A stretch of 64,000 nt of DNA from Bubalus kerabau. Taxonomy: Eukaryota; Chordata; Mammalia; Artiodactyla; Bovidae. A model generated the notes under the pieces. It had not been told where the DNA came from, searched no databases, and was given only the letters and a program-made list of their open reading frames with translations. The translations under genes and the position numbers were made by a program. Below, one piece after another: positions 46,746 through 57,154 of this stretch (position 1 is its first letter; every line of letters begins with the position of its first letter). The stretch spans positions 111,910,001 through 111,974,000 of the forward strand of contig NC_073624.1 in assembly GCF_029407905.1 (NCBI RefSeq). Reading direction: 5' to 3'.

Positions 46746-48292
46746 TCAGATCAGATCAGATCAGTCGTTCAGTCGTGTCCGATTCTTTGCGACCCCATGA
46801 TTCGCAGCACGCCAGGCCTCCCTGTCCATCACCAACTCCCGGAGTTTACTGAGACTCACGTCCATAGAGTCAGTGATGCCATCCAGCCATCTCATCCTCT
46901 GTCGTCCCCTTCTCTTCCTGCCCCCAATCCCTCCCAGCATCAGAGTCTTTTCCAATGAGTCAACTCTTTGCATGAGGTGGCCAAAGTACTGGAGTTTCAG
47001 CTTTAGCATCATTCCTTCCAAAGAAATCCCAGGGCTGATCTCCTTCAGAATGGACTGGTTGGATCTCCTTGCAGTCCAAGGGACTCTCAAGAGTCTTCTC
47101 CAACACCACAGTTCAAAAGCATCAATTCTTCAGCGCTCAGCCTTCTTCACAGTCCAACTCTCACATCCATACATGACCACAGGAAAAACCACAGCCTTGA
47201 CTAGACAGACCTTTGTTGGCAAAGTAATGTCTCTGCTTTTGAATATGCTATCTAGGTTGGTCATAACTTTCCTTCCAAGGAGTAAGCGTCTTTTAATTTC
47301 ATGGCTGCAGTCACCATCTGTAGTGATTTTGGAGCCCAGAAAAATAAAGTCTGACACTGTTTCCACTGTTTCCCCATCTATTTCCCATGAAGTGGTGGGA
47401 CTGGATGCCATGATCTTCGTTTTCTGAATGTTGAGCTTTAAGCTAACTTTTTCACTCTCCACTTTCACTTTCATCAAGAGGCTTTTGAGTTCCTCTTCAC
47501 TTTCTGCCATAAGGGTGGTGTCATCTGCATATCTGAGGTTATTGATATTTCTCCCGGCAATCTTGATTCCAGCTTGTGCTTCATCCAGCCCAGCGTTTCT
47601 CATGATGTACTCTGCATATAAGTTAAATAAGCAGGGTGACAATATACAGCCTTGATGAACTCCTTTTCCTATTTGGAACCAGTCTGTTGTTCCATGTCCA
47701 GTTCTAACTGTTGCTTCCTGACCTGCATACAAATTTCTCAAGAGGCAGATCAGGTGGTCTGGTATTCCTATCTCTTGAAGAATTTTCCACAGTTTATTGT
47801 GATCCACACAGTCAAAGGCTTTGGCATAGTCAAGAAAGCAGAAATAGATGTTTTTCTGGAACTCTCTTTCTTTTTCTATGATCCAGCGGATGTTGGCAAT
47901 TTGATCTCTGGTTCCTCTGCCTTTTCTAAAACCAGCTTGAACATCAGGAAGTTCACAGTTCACATATTGCTGAAGCCTGGCTTGGAGAATTTTGAGCATT
48001 ACTTTACTAGCGTGTGAGATGAGTGCAATTGTGCGGTAGTTTGAGCATTCTTTGGCATTGCCTTTCTTTGGGATTGGAATGAAAACACCTTTTCCAGTCC
48101 TGTGGCCACTGCTGAGTTTTCCAAATTTGCTGGCATATTGAGTGCAGCACTTTCACAGCATCATCTTTCATGATTTGGAATAGCTCAACTGGAATTCCAT
48201 CACCTCCACTAGCTTTGTTCGTAGTGATGCTTTCTAAGGCCCACTTGACTTCACATTCCAGGATGTCTGGCTCTAGGTCAGTGATCACACCT
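46746..48292 (-). mobile_element. BovB LINE, 5'-truncated, least decayed copy
   Basis: RT to 3' end, 1.55 kb. Its terminal repeat is GATCA-type (read on the + strand) instead of the GTTCA-type of the other copies. An 870-bp RT frame is open (next entry). Upstream a 2-nt deletion near 48087 (AAAACACC where other copies have AAAACTGACC) breaks the KRSVFIPIPKKG block. Confidence 0.93.
47130..47999 (-). pseudogene. BovB reverse transcriptase, 289-codon open segment
   Basis: Seen: continuous frame from MLKILQARLQQYVNCELPDV through FCFLDYAKAFDCVDHNKLWK (RT block A, DYAKAF), GVHQGCILSPCLFNLYAEYI (block B), NLRYADDTTLMAESEEELKS (block C with the catalytic YADD) to the C-terminal VMYGCESWTVKKAER. It ends at a TGA that differs from the CGA of sister copies by one C-to-T change at a CpG; beyond it the RIDA-LW-RR-LRVPW frame resumes. 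The endonuclease half is absent through 5' truncation, so the copy cannot mobilise itself. Confidence 0.9.
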
Positions 48293-49342
48293 TTAATGCT
48301 CAAAAGTGCCCCAATTTAGACAACACAAGATGTTGTCAACCTATTTAGAAATGATAAAGCCCTAAGATGATGATTCTTATTAACCTTCTTCAATTCACAG
48401 GTTGACTGAGAGGATTCTGTTTCGTTGCAAGTAAACAAAACAAGATTCAATAGAGCTTGAGTGAAAAAGGAATTCACTACTGGCAGAGCAGGTCAGGTCC
48501 GAGATCTCACTGTTGACAGAATCCTCAGCTTTTCTCAGCTCTTTCCTAAGCTCTGCTTGTCCCTCCTCTTTTTGTTTGTGACCCTTGTTCTCCTTGCAAC
48601 TTGGTTTCTCTTCCTTGTCTATTCCTCCCTGAGTCTTTGCACAATCCGGCATAGGTCCTTACAGCCCTTAATCTAAAAAGGAAACTGGATTCTTATTCTT
48701 ACAGTCTGTGTCATATAGGCAGACTCTGAATGGCCGTGCTTGGCTCTGGTGCTCACCTCCTGAGGCACTATAGGAAAAAGGTGGCATGACTGGCTAGCCT
48801 AGGTCACACCCACATGCCTACTGGGTATCATTTGTAGCTGCAGGAAATCCAGGAAGAGTAGCATACTAACAGTTCTATTCAAGACAAGTTAGGAAAAGAA
48901 CCACAAAGTAACGCAGATAGCAAAAAGGGGGTTCACCTACAGGTGAGATAACACAATACCCAGTGAATTCGAAGAATCTTCTTAGATACCAATTTAAATG
49001 GATGGTAAAATCTGAGTAGGATTTGAGAGGTATGGAAGGAGTCCGAAATAGCTTTGAGACAGACATTGCTTGGAGGTGGAGCACTATCTCCAATCTTGGA
49101 TTAAAACAAGAATCATGCATCAGTTTTAACTCTGAAGCCCACCAGCTTACACTGAGCTCCGACAGGAAGTCCTTGTAGGTTCGGCTGTCTGCGGTTCTCC
49201 AAGTGTCCGTAATCAGTCACCCATCGTCTCAGTAGCTGAGGTTCTAGGTTGGTTGACTCCCAACTGAGGTGCCTCGGCAGTCCTGCACAGGTGTCTTATC
49301 CTCCAGCAGGATAGTCTGGGCTTGGCAAAGGGAAAGAAATAA
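48293..49342. other. Unassigned intergenic sequence
   Basis: No gene or named repeat; unique-looking. Confidence 0.45.
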
Positions 49343-49352
49343 AGAGATAGCA

Positions 49353-49498
49353 GGGAGGTGGGAGGGGGGTTCAGGATGGGGAACACATGCACACCCATGG
49401 CTGGTTAATGTGAATGTATGGCAAAAACCACTGCAATATTGTAAAGTAATTTGCCTCCAATTAAAATATATTTTTAAAAATGTAAAAAAAAAAGAGAG
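49353..49498 (+). mobile_element. L1 3' end, strongly 5'-truncated, with TSD
   Basis: 'ggggggttcaggatggggaacacatgcac' and 'aatattgtaaagtaatttgcctcc' are the terminal L1 3' UTR of ruminants, ending in an A-rich tail. Exact 10-bp duplication AGAGATAGCA at 49343-49352 and 49499-49508. Confidence 0.9.
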
Positions 49499-49784
49499 AG
49501 AGATAGCAAAAGTCCACAAAGCCTTTTTTGAGAGTTAAGACTCAGACTGACACAATGTCACCTCCACTACATTATTCTGACAAAAGCAAGTCACAAGACC
49601 ATCCCACGTCCAAGGATTAGGGGTGAACTCTATCTTTTGAAAAGAGGAGTTCATTGCAAAGGGCATGCGTGCACAGAGGGACAGAAAACTGAGCCATTTT
49701 TGCAGTCAGTCCACGAGTACCCTTTCACTGAAATAAGATGATTGGAAACGCATCCTCAGTAGACAAAGTTAACAGAGTTAACAA

Positions 49785-49870
49785 GTAACATTTATTAAGT
49801 GCTTACCATGTTCCAAGTACTCTTCTAAGAGCTTCATGGATATTAGCACATTTTAATCCTTGCAAAGTCT
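49785..49870 (-). mobile_element. MIR/L2-type SINE end
   Basis: 'taacatttattaagtgcttaccatgttccaagtactcttctaagagc' then 'cacattttaatccttgcaaag' is the antisense MIR terminus. Confidence 0.75.
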
Positions 49871-50064
49871 TTCAGAGAAATAGACTGCCTGCGTATGGAA
49901 GTCTAGATATGGCTTCCTTATTAGAAAAGGAAGCAGCTGAGTAAAGGTCAGGAATTTTCTGGACTCTGGATTGCTGTCCCGCATCAGAAGTTAGACTACT
50001 CTGCATAGCTGCTGCTTGGGTTCCCAGCTGCCTGTGTAGAAAGCAACAGCGAACAGGATGATGT

Positions 50065-50475
50065 ATCGGTCAGGGTTCTCCAGAGAAATAGAGCCAATAA
50101 TATAGATATATATCAGAGGAGACTTCTTATACGAATTGGCTCCTGTGACTATGGAGGCTGAGAAGTTGCAAGACTGGCCATCGGCAAACTAGAGAACCAA
50201 GAGCACCTGTGTTAGACGCCAGGAGAAGACAGATGTCCCAATTCAAGCAGAGAGTAAATTCACCCTTCCTCTGCCTTTTTGTTCTACTCTGGCCCTTAAT
50301 GGATTGGATGGCTACCCACTTGCACAGGTGAGAGTGATAATTGCTTGGTTTACTGATTCCAGTGTTAACCTTTTCCAGAAACACCCTCACAGACGCACCA
50401 GGAAACATTTTAGCAGGTCTCTGGGAACTGCTTAGTCCAGTCAAGTTGACACATAAAATTAATCATCACAGGTGG
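50065..50475. mobile_element. Old mammalian interspersed repeat, family not named
   Basis: Recognisable common-repeat wording: 'cggtcagggttctccagagaaatagagcc', 'ttggctcctgtgactatggaggctgagaagt', 'aacaccctcacagacgcacc', 'tcaagttgacacataaaattaatcatcac'. I know the pattern from mammalian genomes but cannot assign it safely. Confidence 0.65.
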
Positions 50476-51194
50476 TTTCAACCTTTTCTTCTCAAACAGA
50501 ATGCAATCCACTAAGGCAGATATAATAGGATGTTGAGAGAATTTGGTTTTCTGTTGGCTAGAATTATGGCTAAAGTCCAAAGCTGAAATCAGAAATTACC
50601 ATATGGTCCCATAATCTAAAGAAAACCTTGGACTTTCTAAGAGGTAGTAGAATTAGCCCAACTCACTTCAACCCCTCAGGTACCACTAAACAGGGGAGAG
50701 AGGGAAAGAGAGATATAGGAAATGCAGTTTTTGGAGAGAAAGCTTTCAATCTCCACCTCCATTCTTAACCAGGCCAAGCTATGTGAGAGAGGGGAGCTTC
50801 AAGACAATCTCTCATAAAGAGCAGAGGTGACTTTAAGGGAAAAAAATTGCTAGAAACTCACTCCCCAGCTGGAAGATTGCAGAAATCTATCATTCCCCAA
50901 TGTTGCCATTGTTTCTGCAGCTGAGTGCCCTGAGAATTAGGAGAATTTTGAGACAGTTTCCTTGAGGAGTGTGGACATACATAAACAAAGAGACTGAAGA
51001 TTGTGGGGCCCCATGCAAGGTTTGTGCCAGCAGGATTTGCAGGGAATGTGGTACCTGAGAAGGTGCGGACAAATGTCCACTTCATCCCAATTCCCTTTGA
51101 CCCTCAAGGTTCACAGATGAGGGCCTCAGAAGTGTCACTTTGTCCATGTGATGAAGTATGGAACTTAGAGGAGGGGCTTGGCTGTTACATCAGC
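50476..51194. other. Unassigned intergenic sequence
   Basis: No gene or repeat recognised. Confidence 0.45.
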
Positions 51195-51204
51195 GTCAGG
51201 TCAC

Positions 51205-51433
51205 TATGTGCATGCGTGCTAAGTCGCTTCAGTCCTGTCCAACTCTTCGAGGCCCTATGAACTGTACCCCGCCAGGTGAATGCTCTGTACATAGGATTCA
51301 CCAGACAAGAATACTGGAGTGGGTTGCCATTTCCTTCTCTAGGGGATTTTCCAACCCAGGGATCCAACCCAAGTCTCCAGCAGCTCCTGCATTGCAGGCA
51401 GATTCTTTACTACTGAGCCACTGGGGAAGCCCT
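51205..51433 (-). mobile_element. Bov-tA SINE with target-site duplication
   Basis: Antisense body from GCTAAGTCGCTTCAGTCCTG to the reversed tRNA head ending GGGGAAGCCCT. Flanked by GTCAGGTCAC (51195-51204) and GTCAGGTAAC (51434-51443), one mismatch. Confidence 0.9.
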
Positions 51434-51837
51434 GTCAGGTAACCTTACAAGCTGCTAAATGCTTATTCTCACTGACTTTGCCTCTGACCAGTAGCAAACC
51501 TCATGGGCCAGAAAGAATCTATCAACCACACTTTGAACATCAACTTATGTACACTCTGTAGAATTGTGTACCAAACATAAAGATTACAATTTTAAATAAA
51601 ATCAGATTTAATTTCAATAAAATAAGCTACCAGAAAATTGTCGATTCTGTCCATGATATTGCCAATAAGGACTGCAAGGGGGAAAGTCACCAAAACATTT
51701 CTGGGACCAAAAAAAAAAAAAAACCAGATTAGAAACAAAAAACCCCACAAGGTATAGAGATTCTTCAATAAACCCATAAACCTATCATAATTGTTACATT
51801 CTAATTTTGAACTTTTAAAAAATCCTTTTGTGAGTGC

Positions 51838-51970
51838 TTGAGTGAAGTGAGTGAAGTCACTCAGTCATGTCCAACGCTTGGCGACCCCATGGACTGTAGC
51901 CCACCAGGCTCCTCAGTCCATGGAATTTTTCAGGCAAGAGTACTGGAGTGGGTTGCCATTTCCTTTTCCA
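51838..51970 (-). mobile_element. Bov-A monomer SINE with exact TSD
   Basis: A single Bov-A unit (133 bp) without tRNA head or second monomer, bounded by an exact 10-bp repeat TTGTGAGTGC at 51828-51837 and 51971-51980. The end toward 51838 stops in the GAGTGAAGTGAGTGAAGTCA linker region that joins monomers in Bov-A2. Confidence 0.9.
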
Positions 51971-52019
51971 TTGTGAGTGCGTACCTCAGATTAAAGTCCT
52001 AACAAAGGACTTGCTTCAA

Positions 52020-53300
52020 AACTTAATCAATCAGGTAACAGTGTGACCAAACCAAGGGTTCACTGCCAGAGACTCACAGAATCCAGTATTATGGCACTGG
52101 TTTTTAAGAGGTCCACCTGCAAGGAGACGGGAGGAGGGGCTCAAATATGTCTTCCCAATCTGGGATGAGGTCAAGCATATTATGAATTGGAGAGCAGGGC
52201 TAGTATGCAGAAGCACTGGAGGGGCAGGTTCCCACTGGAGGGCTTTGGGATTTGGCCATTCAGCGACTAAACGACAACATAGTAAAGAGGCTTCAGCACA
52301 CAATCTTCTGAGGTTTCGGACCATTAACTTCTTCAGGCTCCGGTCAAGTTTTGGACCTTTGGCTCCCCAAAACTTTGGTTCCAGGTAATGTTTAAGGTTA
52401 TAATTTTTCCTCCATGCATGCTCCAGCTGTGTGACTTGCAATTTTGTTGTTTTACTGCAAAATACTGCAGCATCTTGTTAGGAACAGGACCGAGCCGATT
52501 TGGGGCTGGTTCTGTGGTTACTGTGGTAGCTGATCCCTTTTGGATCAGCTGGTTAAGAATCCGCCTGCAATGAGGGAGACCTGGGTTGGGAAAATCCCCT
52601 GGAGAAGGAAAAGGCTACCCACTCCAGTATTCTGGCTTGGAGTATTCCATGGACTATATAGTCCACTGTGTCGCAAAGCGTCCGACAAGACTGAGCAGCT
52701 TTCACTTTCTGTGCTTACAGGAGCCTGTTATGATGTGATTTCCATTGTGTTATGATTTCTACTCATCGTGTGTGAAACTCAGAGGATTTTAGCTGAGTAC
52801 AACAATAATTCAAAATGGAGTCACAGCGGTCAGTGTGGACTGCCATTGTTAGTTGTTTTGAAATGTCCAGTATAGGACAGTGAGGGTGTTGTTTTAGATA
52901 ATAAATTTGTCCAATAATGTCCATGGAAAGACTTCACTGAAATTGAAGGGGATCTCATAGAGGCAAGACCCCGGAGGGCATAATTGTTTCACCCCTACAA
53001 GCAGACTCGTTACAACGAGGCCATGAACAAATTGAGCAGACTTGAAGCTGTTGAGAGCTGTTCCAAAGGGATGCTGCCGGAAGCTCTGTCGGTACAGAAG
53101 GCATCTTCCGGATGAGCGTGAGACCTGTTGCTGAACTGGAGACCATCCGTCAGGCTGAGACGCCACTTCCTGGATCTCTCTCCAGAGTGGTTCGTAACCT
53201 TGTTTTCTCTTTTTCTGCATGACTAACTTTGTGCAAGGTTGTGTGATTATGTGCCATAAACTGAGTATATTGGTAAATTGAATATTCACTGCACTTTGTA
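52020..53300. other. Unassigned block interrupted by a Bov-tA
   Basis: More GC-balanced than its neighbours, with chance open frames (for example 52031-52441 minus). Might be decayed LTR or other repeat sequence; no retroviral gene motif was seen and no family can be given. Confidence 0.3.
52545..52712 (+). mobile_element. Bov-tA SINE with B-box deletion
   Basis: Head 'agctggttaagaatccgcctgcaatg', then GACCTGGGTTGGGAAAATCC: the ~17 bp that hold the B box in other copies are missing, so internal pol III transcription should be lost. Tail GTCCGACAAGACTGAGCAGC. Confidence 0.88.
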
Positions 53301-53376
53301 TATTTCCGATCTCCTGATTCTTACCTCTGGGTCCTGTAATATAGCCCTGAATGATATTATTTATAACAAAAAATAC

Positions 53377-53727
53377 AGTTATCCCTCCATATCTTCTAGG
53401 TCTGCATCCAAGGATTCAGCAACTTCAGATAGAAAATATTGGGAAAAAACTTTTCGTAAAGTTAAAAAATGTAACCCTCAAGTTTGCCACACACCTGCAA
53501 CTATTTCCATAGCATTTACATTTTATTTACAACTATTTCCATAACATTTACATTGTAATAGGTATTAAAAGTAAAATATAGGTGGTTTAAAGTGAATCAA
53601 ATGATGTGCTGCATAATTTATATGCAAACGCTACACCATTTTATGTGAGACTTGAGCGTCCTTGGGTTTTGGTTTCCTTGGGCATCCTGGAACCAATCTC
53701 TCTTGAATACACAGTTAGGACTGTATT
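53377..53727 (+). mobile_element. MER2-type (Tigger-related) DNA transposon
   Basis: Starts ACAGTTATCCCTCCATATC, runs through 'ggtctgcatccaaggattc', 'ttatatgcaaacgctacaccattttatgtgagacttgagc' and 'gggcatcctggaaccaat', and ends near CACAGTTAGGACTGTAT. A ~32-bp internal unit is duplicated at 53498-53561. Confidence 0.8.
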
Positions 53728-54012
53728 TGGTCTTTAACCCCCTTCCTGGCATAAAGCCCCTAAAACCCTTGGCGTTTCCTATGATGAGAACAAAGGTATC
53801 TTTTGTTATGTTGATGAAATAGTTTTTGGAAACAATTGGATTTTTTAAAAACTTTTTAAAATTGTAGTTTTTTTTTACAGTACTTCAGGTGTACAGCAAA
53901 GTTGATTTCAGTTATAGATCTGTTAGAATCTTTTTCAGATTCCTTTCCATTATAGGTTATTACAAGATATCAAATACAGTTTTCTGTTCTTTATAAATCT
54001 TTATTGTTATCT

Positions 54013-54014
<2 letters not shown>

Positions 54015-54048
<34 letters not shown>
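54015..54048. repeat. (TG)n microsatellite
   Basis: 17 uninterrupted TG units, directly before a Bov-tA inside the L1. Confidence 0.95.
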
Positions 54049-54052
<4 letters not shown>

Positions 54053-54262
54053 CTTTCCAAGTGGCATTAATGCCAATGCAGGAGACATAAGAGACTCAGG
54101 TTCTATCCCCGGGTCAGGCAGATCCCTTGGAGGAGGGCACAGCAACCCATTCCAGTAATTTTGCCTGGAGAATTCCATGGGCTGAGAAACCTGGCAGGCT
54201 ATAGTCCATTGGTCACAAAGAGTCAGACACAACTGAAGTGATTTAGCATAGCACATACACGT
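54049..54262 (+). mobile_element. Bov-tA SINE nested in L1
   Basis: Diverged head with GCCAATGCAGGAGACATAAG, body, and GAGTCAGACACAACTGAAGT tail. TG/TGTG tracts on both sides hide any target duplication. Confidence 0.85.
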
Positions 54263-54933
54263 GTGTGTGTGTATTAGTATATATCTGTTAATCTCAAATT
54301 CCCAATCCTCCCCTCCCCATTCCACTTTGGTAACCATAAGTTTGTTTTCTATGTCTGTGAGCCTGTTTCTGTTTTGTAAATAAATTCATTTGTATTATTT
54401 TTTAGACTCCACATGTAAGTTATATCATATGGTATTTGTCATTGTCTGACTTAGTGTGATAATCCATGTTGCTGCAAATGGCAGTGTTTGGTTCTTTTTG
54501 ATGATTGAGTAATATTCCATTATATATATGTTTATATATCTTCTTTATATATTCATCTGTTGGTGGAAATTTAGGTTGCTTCCATATCTTGATTATTGTA
54601 AATAGTGCTGCTATGAACATTGGGGTGCATGTATTTTTTCAGATTAGAGTTTTCATCTTTTTTGGATTTATGCCCAGGAATGGGATTGCTGAATCATATG
54701 GCAACTCTATTTTTAGTTTTCTAAAGGGAATTCCATACTATTCTCTGTAGTGTCTGCACCAACTTACATGCCCATCGACAGTGTAGGAGGGTTTCCTTTT
54801 CTCTACACGCTCTCCAGCATTTATTTATTTGTAGACTTTTTGATGATGGCCATTCTGACCAGTATGAAGTGGTACCTCATTATAGTTTTGATCTGCATAT
54901 CTCTAATAATTAGTGATGGAAGCCCCCTGGTTT

Positions 54934-55080
54934 CTCTAATGCATGAACTTGAAAAGTGAAAGTGAAGTCGCTCAGTCGTGTCCGACTCTTAGCGACCCCA
55001 TGGACTGCAGCCTACCAGGCTCCTCCATCCATGGGATTCTCCAGGCACGAGTACTGGAGTGGGGTGCCATTGCCTTCTCC
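54934..55080 (-). mobile_element. Bov-A monomer SINE with 29-bp flanking duplication
   Basis: One Bov-A unit plus the GAAAAGTGAAAGTGAAGTCG linker. The L1 sequence at 54905-54933 is repeated exactly at 55081-55109 (begins AATAATTAGTGATGG), a very long target duplication for a SINE. Confidence 0.93.
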
Positions 55081-55135
55081 AATAATTAGTGATGGAAGCC
55101 CCCTGGTTTTTATTCTTAGAGGAAATTAATTACTA

Positions 55136-55799
55136 TTGAGTGTGTGAGAGAGAAAGAGACCTTGCTTTATAAGAATTGAGAAGGAACTTATTCTTGGTAA
55201 CAATTACAGTGAAGGTGTATATAAGGGTAGATCCTGGTTTTGAGGGACCTGAAACTTTTACTGAGGAGAGTTGGAAAACAAAACTTGTTAAGAAAAGTAA
55301 TTTAAAAACTATGTGAAAAGCTGCATATTTATTTAGGGTGAGAATAGAAATCACAAGAACTTATAAAGTTTCACAACTTGACAAATACCATAAAATCCAG
55401 ATATTACATAATTCCTAACTTTCCCTTTCTTGATCTTTTGTTCTTTTTCTTCTCTCTCTTTTTTCTTTTTGGTGTCTACTCTTTGAATTGCCTCATGATA
55501 CAACATTGATTTAAAAATGTTTTCCATGAAAAAAATAGATCTTTCAGCCATCTCCTGGAAATTTGGTTGATTAAACTTTGTTTTGTTTTGTTTTTAAATT
55601 TTTGGAAGTTGAGATGAATTTCTTACAACTTTATAACATATTTGGAACATCAAATTAATTTTTTAGGGCTGTGATTAATTTGGAAAACTTTCTGTCATAT
55701 ATAAGTCATAAATTCACAGGACAGTTTTTGCTCAGTGATTTATCTTAATATTAATTCTATTTGAATTGAAAATACTCATAAAAAAGTTAACAAAGAGAA
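55136..55799. other. Unassigned intergenic sequence
   Basis: AT-rich; a pyrimidine-rich run at 55420-55475. Nothing else recognised. Confidence 0.45.
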
Positions 55800-56110
55800 A
55801 CCTCAGTTACACAGAGTCTGGAAACCAGAACAGGCGCTCTCATGCCCTGCAAGTATAGCAGAGCCCATCTGAAAGGAGAAAGACTCCCCTTCTTTCTTGG
55901 CAGAGGGCTTCAGCCAGTGAAAAGCTCTGGACTCTGCCACAGCCCTCCAGACTTCCTTTTTCCCTCTGTGCTCTTCTCTTGCTATTCAGGGACTTGCATG
56001 TGGCTCACCATGGTTGCAGACCCCAAATTGCAATTCTCTGCTGATCACAAATAAACTCATCCTTGCTGTGGAAATACCTGGCAGTTGATTGATTTTAGGA
56101 CAACAGTGTG
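55800..56110 (+). mobile_element. Possible solo LTR remnant (3' part)
   Basis: A ~300-bp block of mixed composition carrying CACAAATAAACTCATCCTTG (poly-A signal) ~35 nt before an abrupt return to AT-rich DNA at TTTTAGGACAACA, the usual layout of an LTR end. No retroviral coding sequence is next to it. The family is not named; it could also be a cellular processed fragment. Confidence 0.35.
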
Positions 56111-57103
56111 TAAACACTTTGATATCGGTGTCCTCACTGTGATATAGTGGTAGTACATTACAAGTTTTTAAAGTTTTCTTCTTCTGTCAGTGTTTCTTAT
56201 CAAATCTACAAAAAAACAAATCTTTTCCCACTCTGTTCATATGAAATATTAAAACATTCTTTTGATTGGATTATCTAGCAAGCCAAGAGCTTACTTATTA
56301 ATTCCATTCAAGCTTATCTTTATCTTTACCTCTTAATGAATTGCTTTTTTGGATAGGATCTGATTTTATTGTTTCTGTTGCTATAATTTTCTCTTCAATG
56401 TCAGATTAAATGGTATTGATTTTAATCACTCATTTTTGTGACCTTTTCTTTTCATATTTCAGTCATATGAACTGGAATGTCCTCTCAGTTCATTATTAAA
56501 TACATTTTAAAGTGACAAAATTATATCCATAAATATCCATATCAAGAGTTTATAATTTCTCGCTTTAGTGAAACATTCCAAGCTGTCTTTATAAATTACA
56601 GATAAAATGGAGTATCTGTAACTCAACGTACTCTTGGCCTAAACTCAAAATGCCCAAGGCCACTGGAGGGGAAATATAAAGAAGGACCAGTCATAGTGAA
56701 AAATGGTTTTAACAGCTTACATTAAAAGACTTTATTTTTTGCAAATCGTATAGAAACATATGATGGTATGGAAACGTTTGCTAGGGCCTCTTGCAGGGCT
56801 GGCTGCTGTGGGAAGCCCAAAGCTTAAGTCTCATTAATTTCACAGTCATCCTGCTTCTGCTTACAGATTTTCAGAGTTACTTGCATGTGGGTAGGGTAAG
56901 CCTACCTCCTGTTGGGTGTGCATATGATTTAGGGGATTTCCGGACTTAACTTATAGGAGAGAAAACCTAGAGAGGAGAAGCTGATGCAGTTGTCTTTCTA
57001 GGAATGCTGGAGTAGACTCAACAGTTGCCACAGTGCTTTAGGCCTGGATATCAAAATGGAAAATCATAAAAAGTGAATAATTACTGCCAAGAAAAGCCTT
57101 TCC

Positions 57104-57154
<51 letters not shown>

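Larger units (their letters stand above)
53850..55135 (-). mobile_element. L1 LINE 3' region, twice invaded by SINEs
   Basis: Antisense L1: 'acttcaggtgtacagcaaag', 'tttctgttctttataaatc', 'gtaaccataagtttgttttctatg', 'gagtaatattccattatatat', 'aatagtgctgctatgaacattggggtgc', 'ggccattctgaccagtatgaagtgg'. A Bov-tA (54049-54262) and a Bov-A monomer (54934-55080) sit inside it. Confidence 0.9.

Noticed and set aside
47652..48017. 121-codon plus-strand open frame
   Set aside because: It is the antisense of the open BovB RT frame; parallel antisense frames occur over every BovB copy and carry no family motif of their own.
52031..52441. 136-codon minus-strand open frame
   Set aside because: Looked for retroviral gag or pol motifs because the block resembles decayed LTR sequence; none found.
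19466..57152. CRISPR-like or other spaced arrays
   Set aside because: All short periodic tracts are simple TG, GA, AT or GTAT microsatellites without unique spacers.
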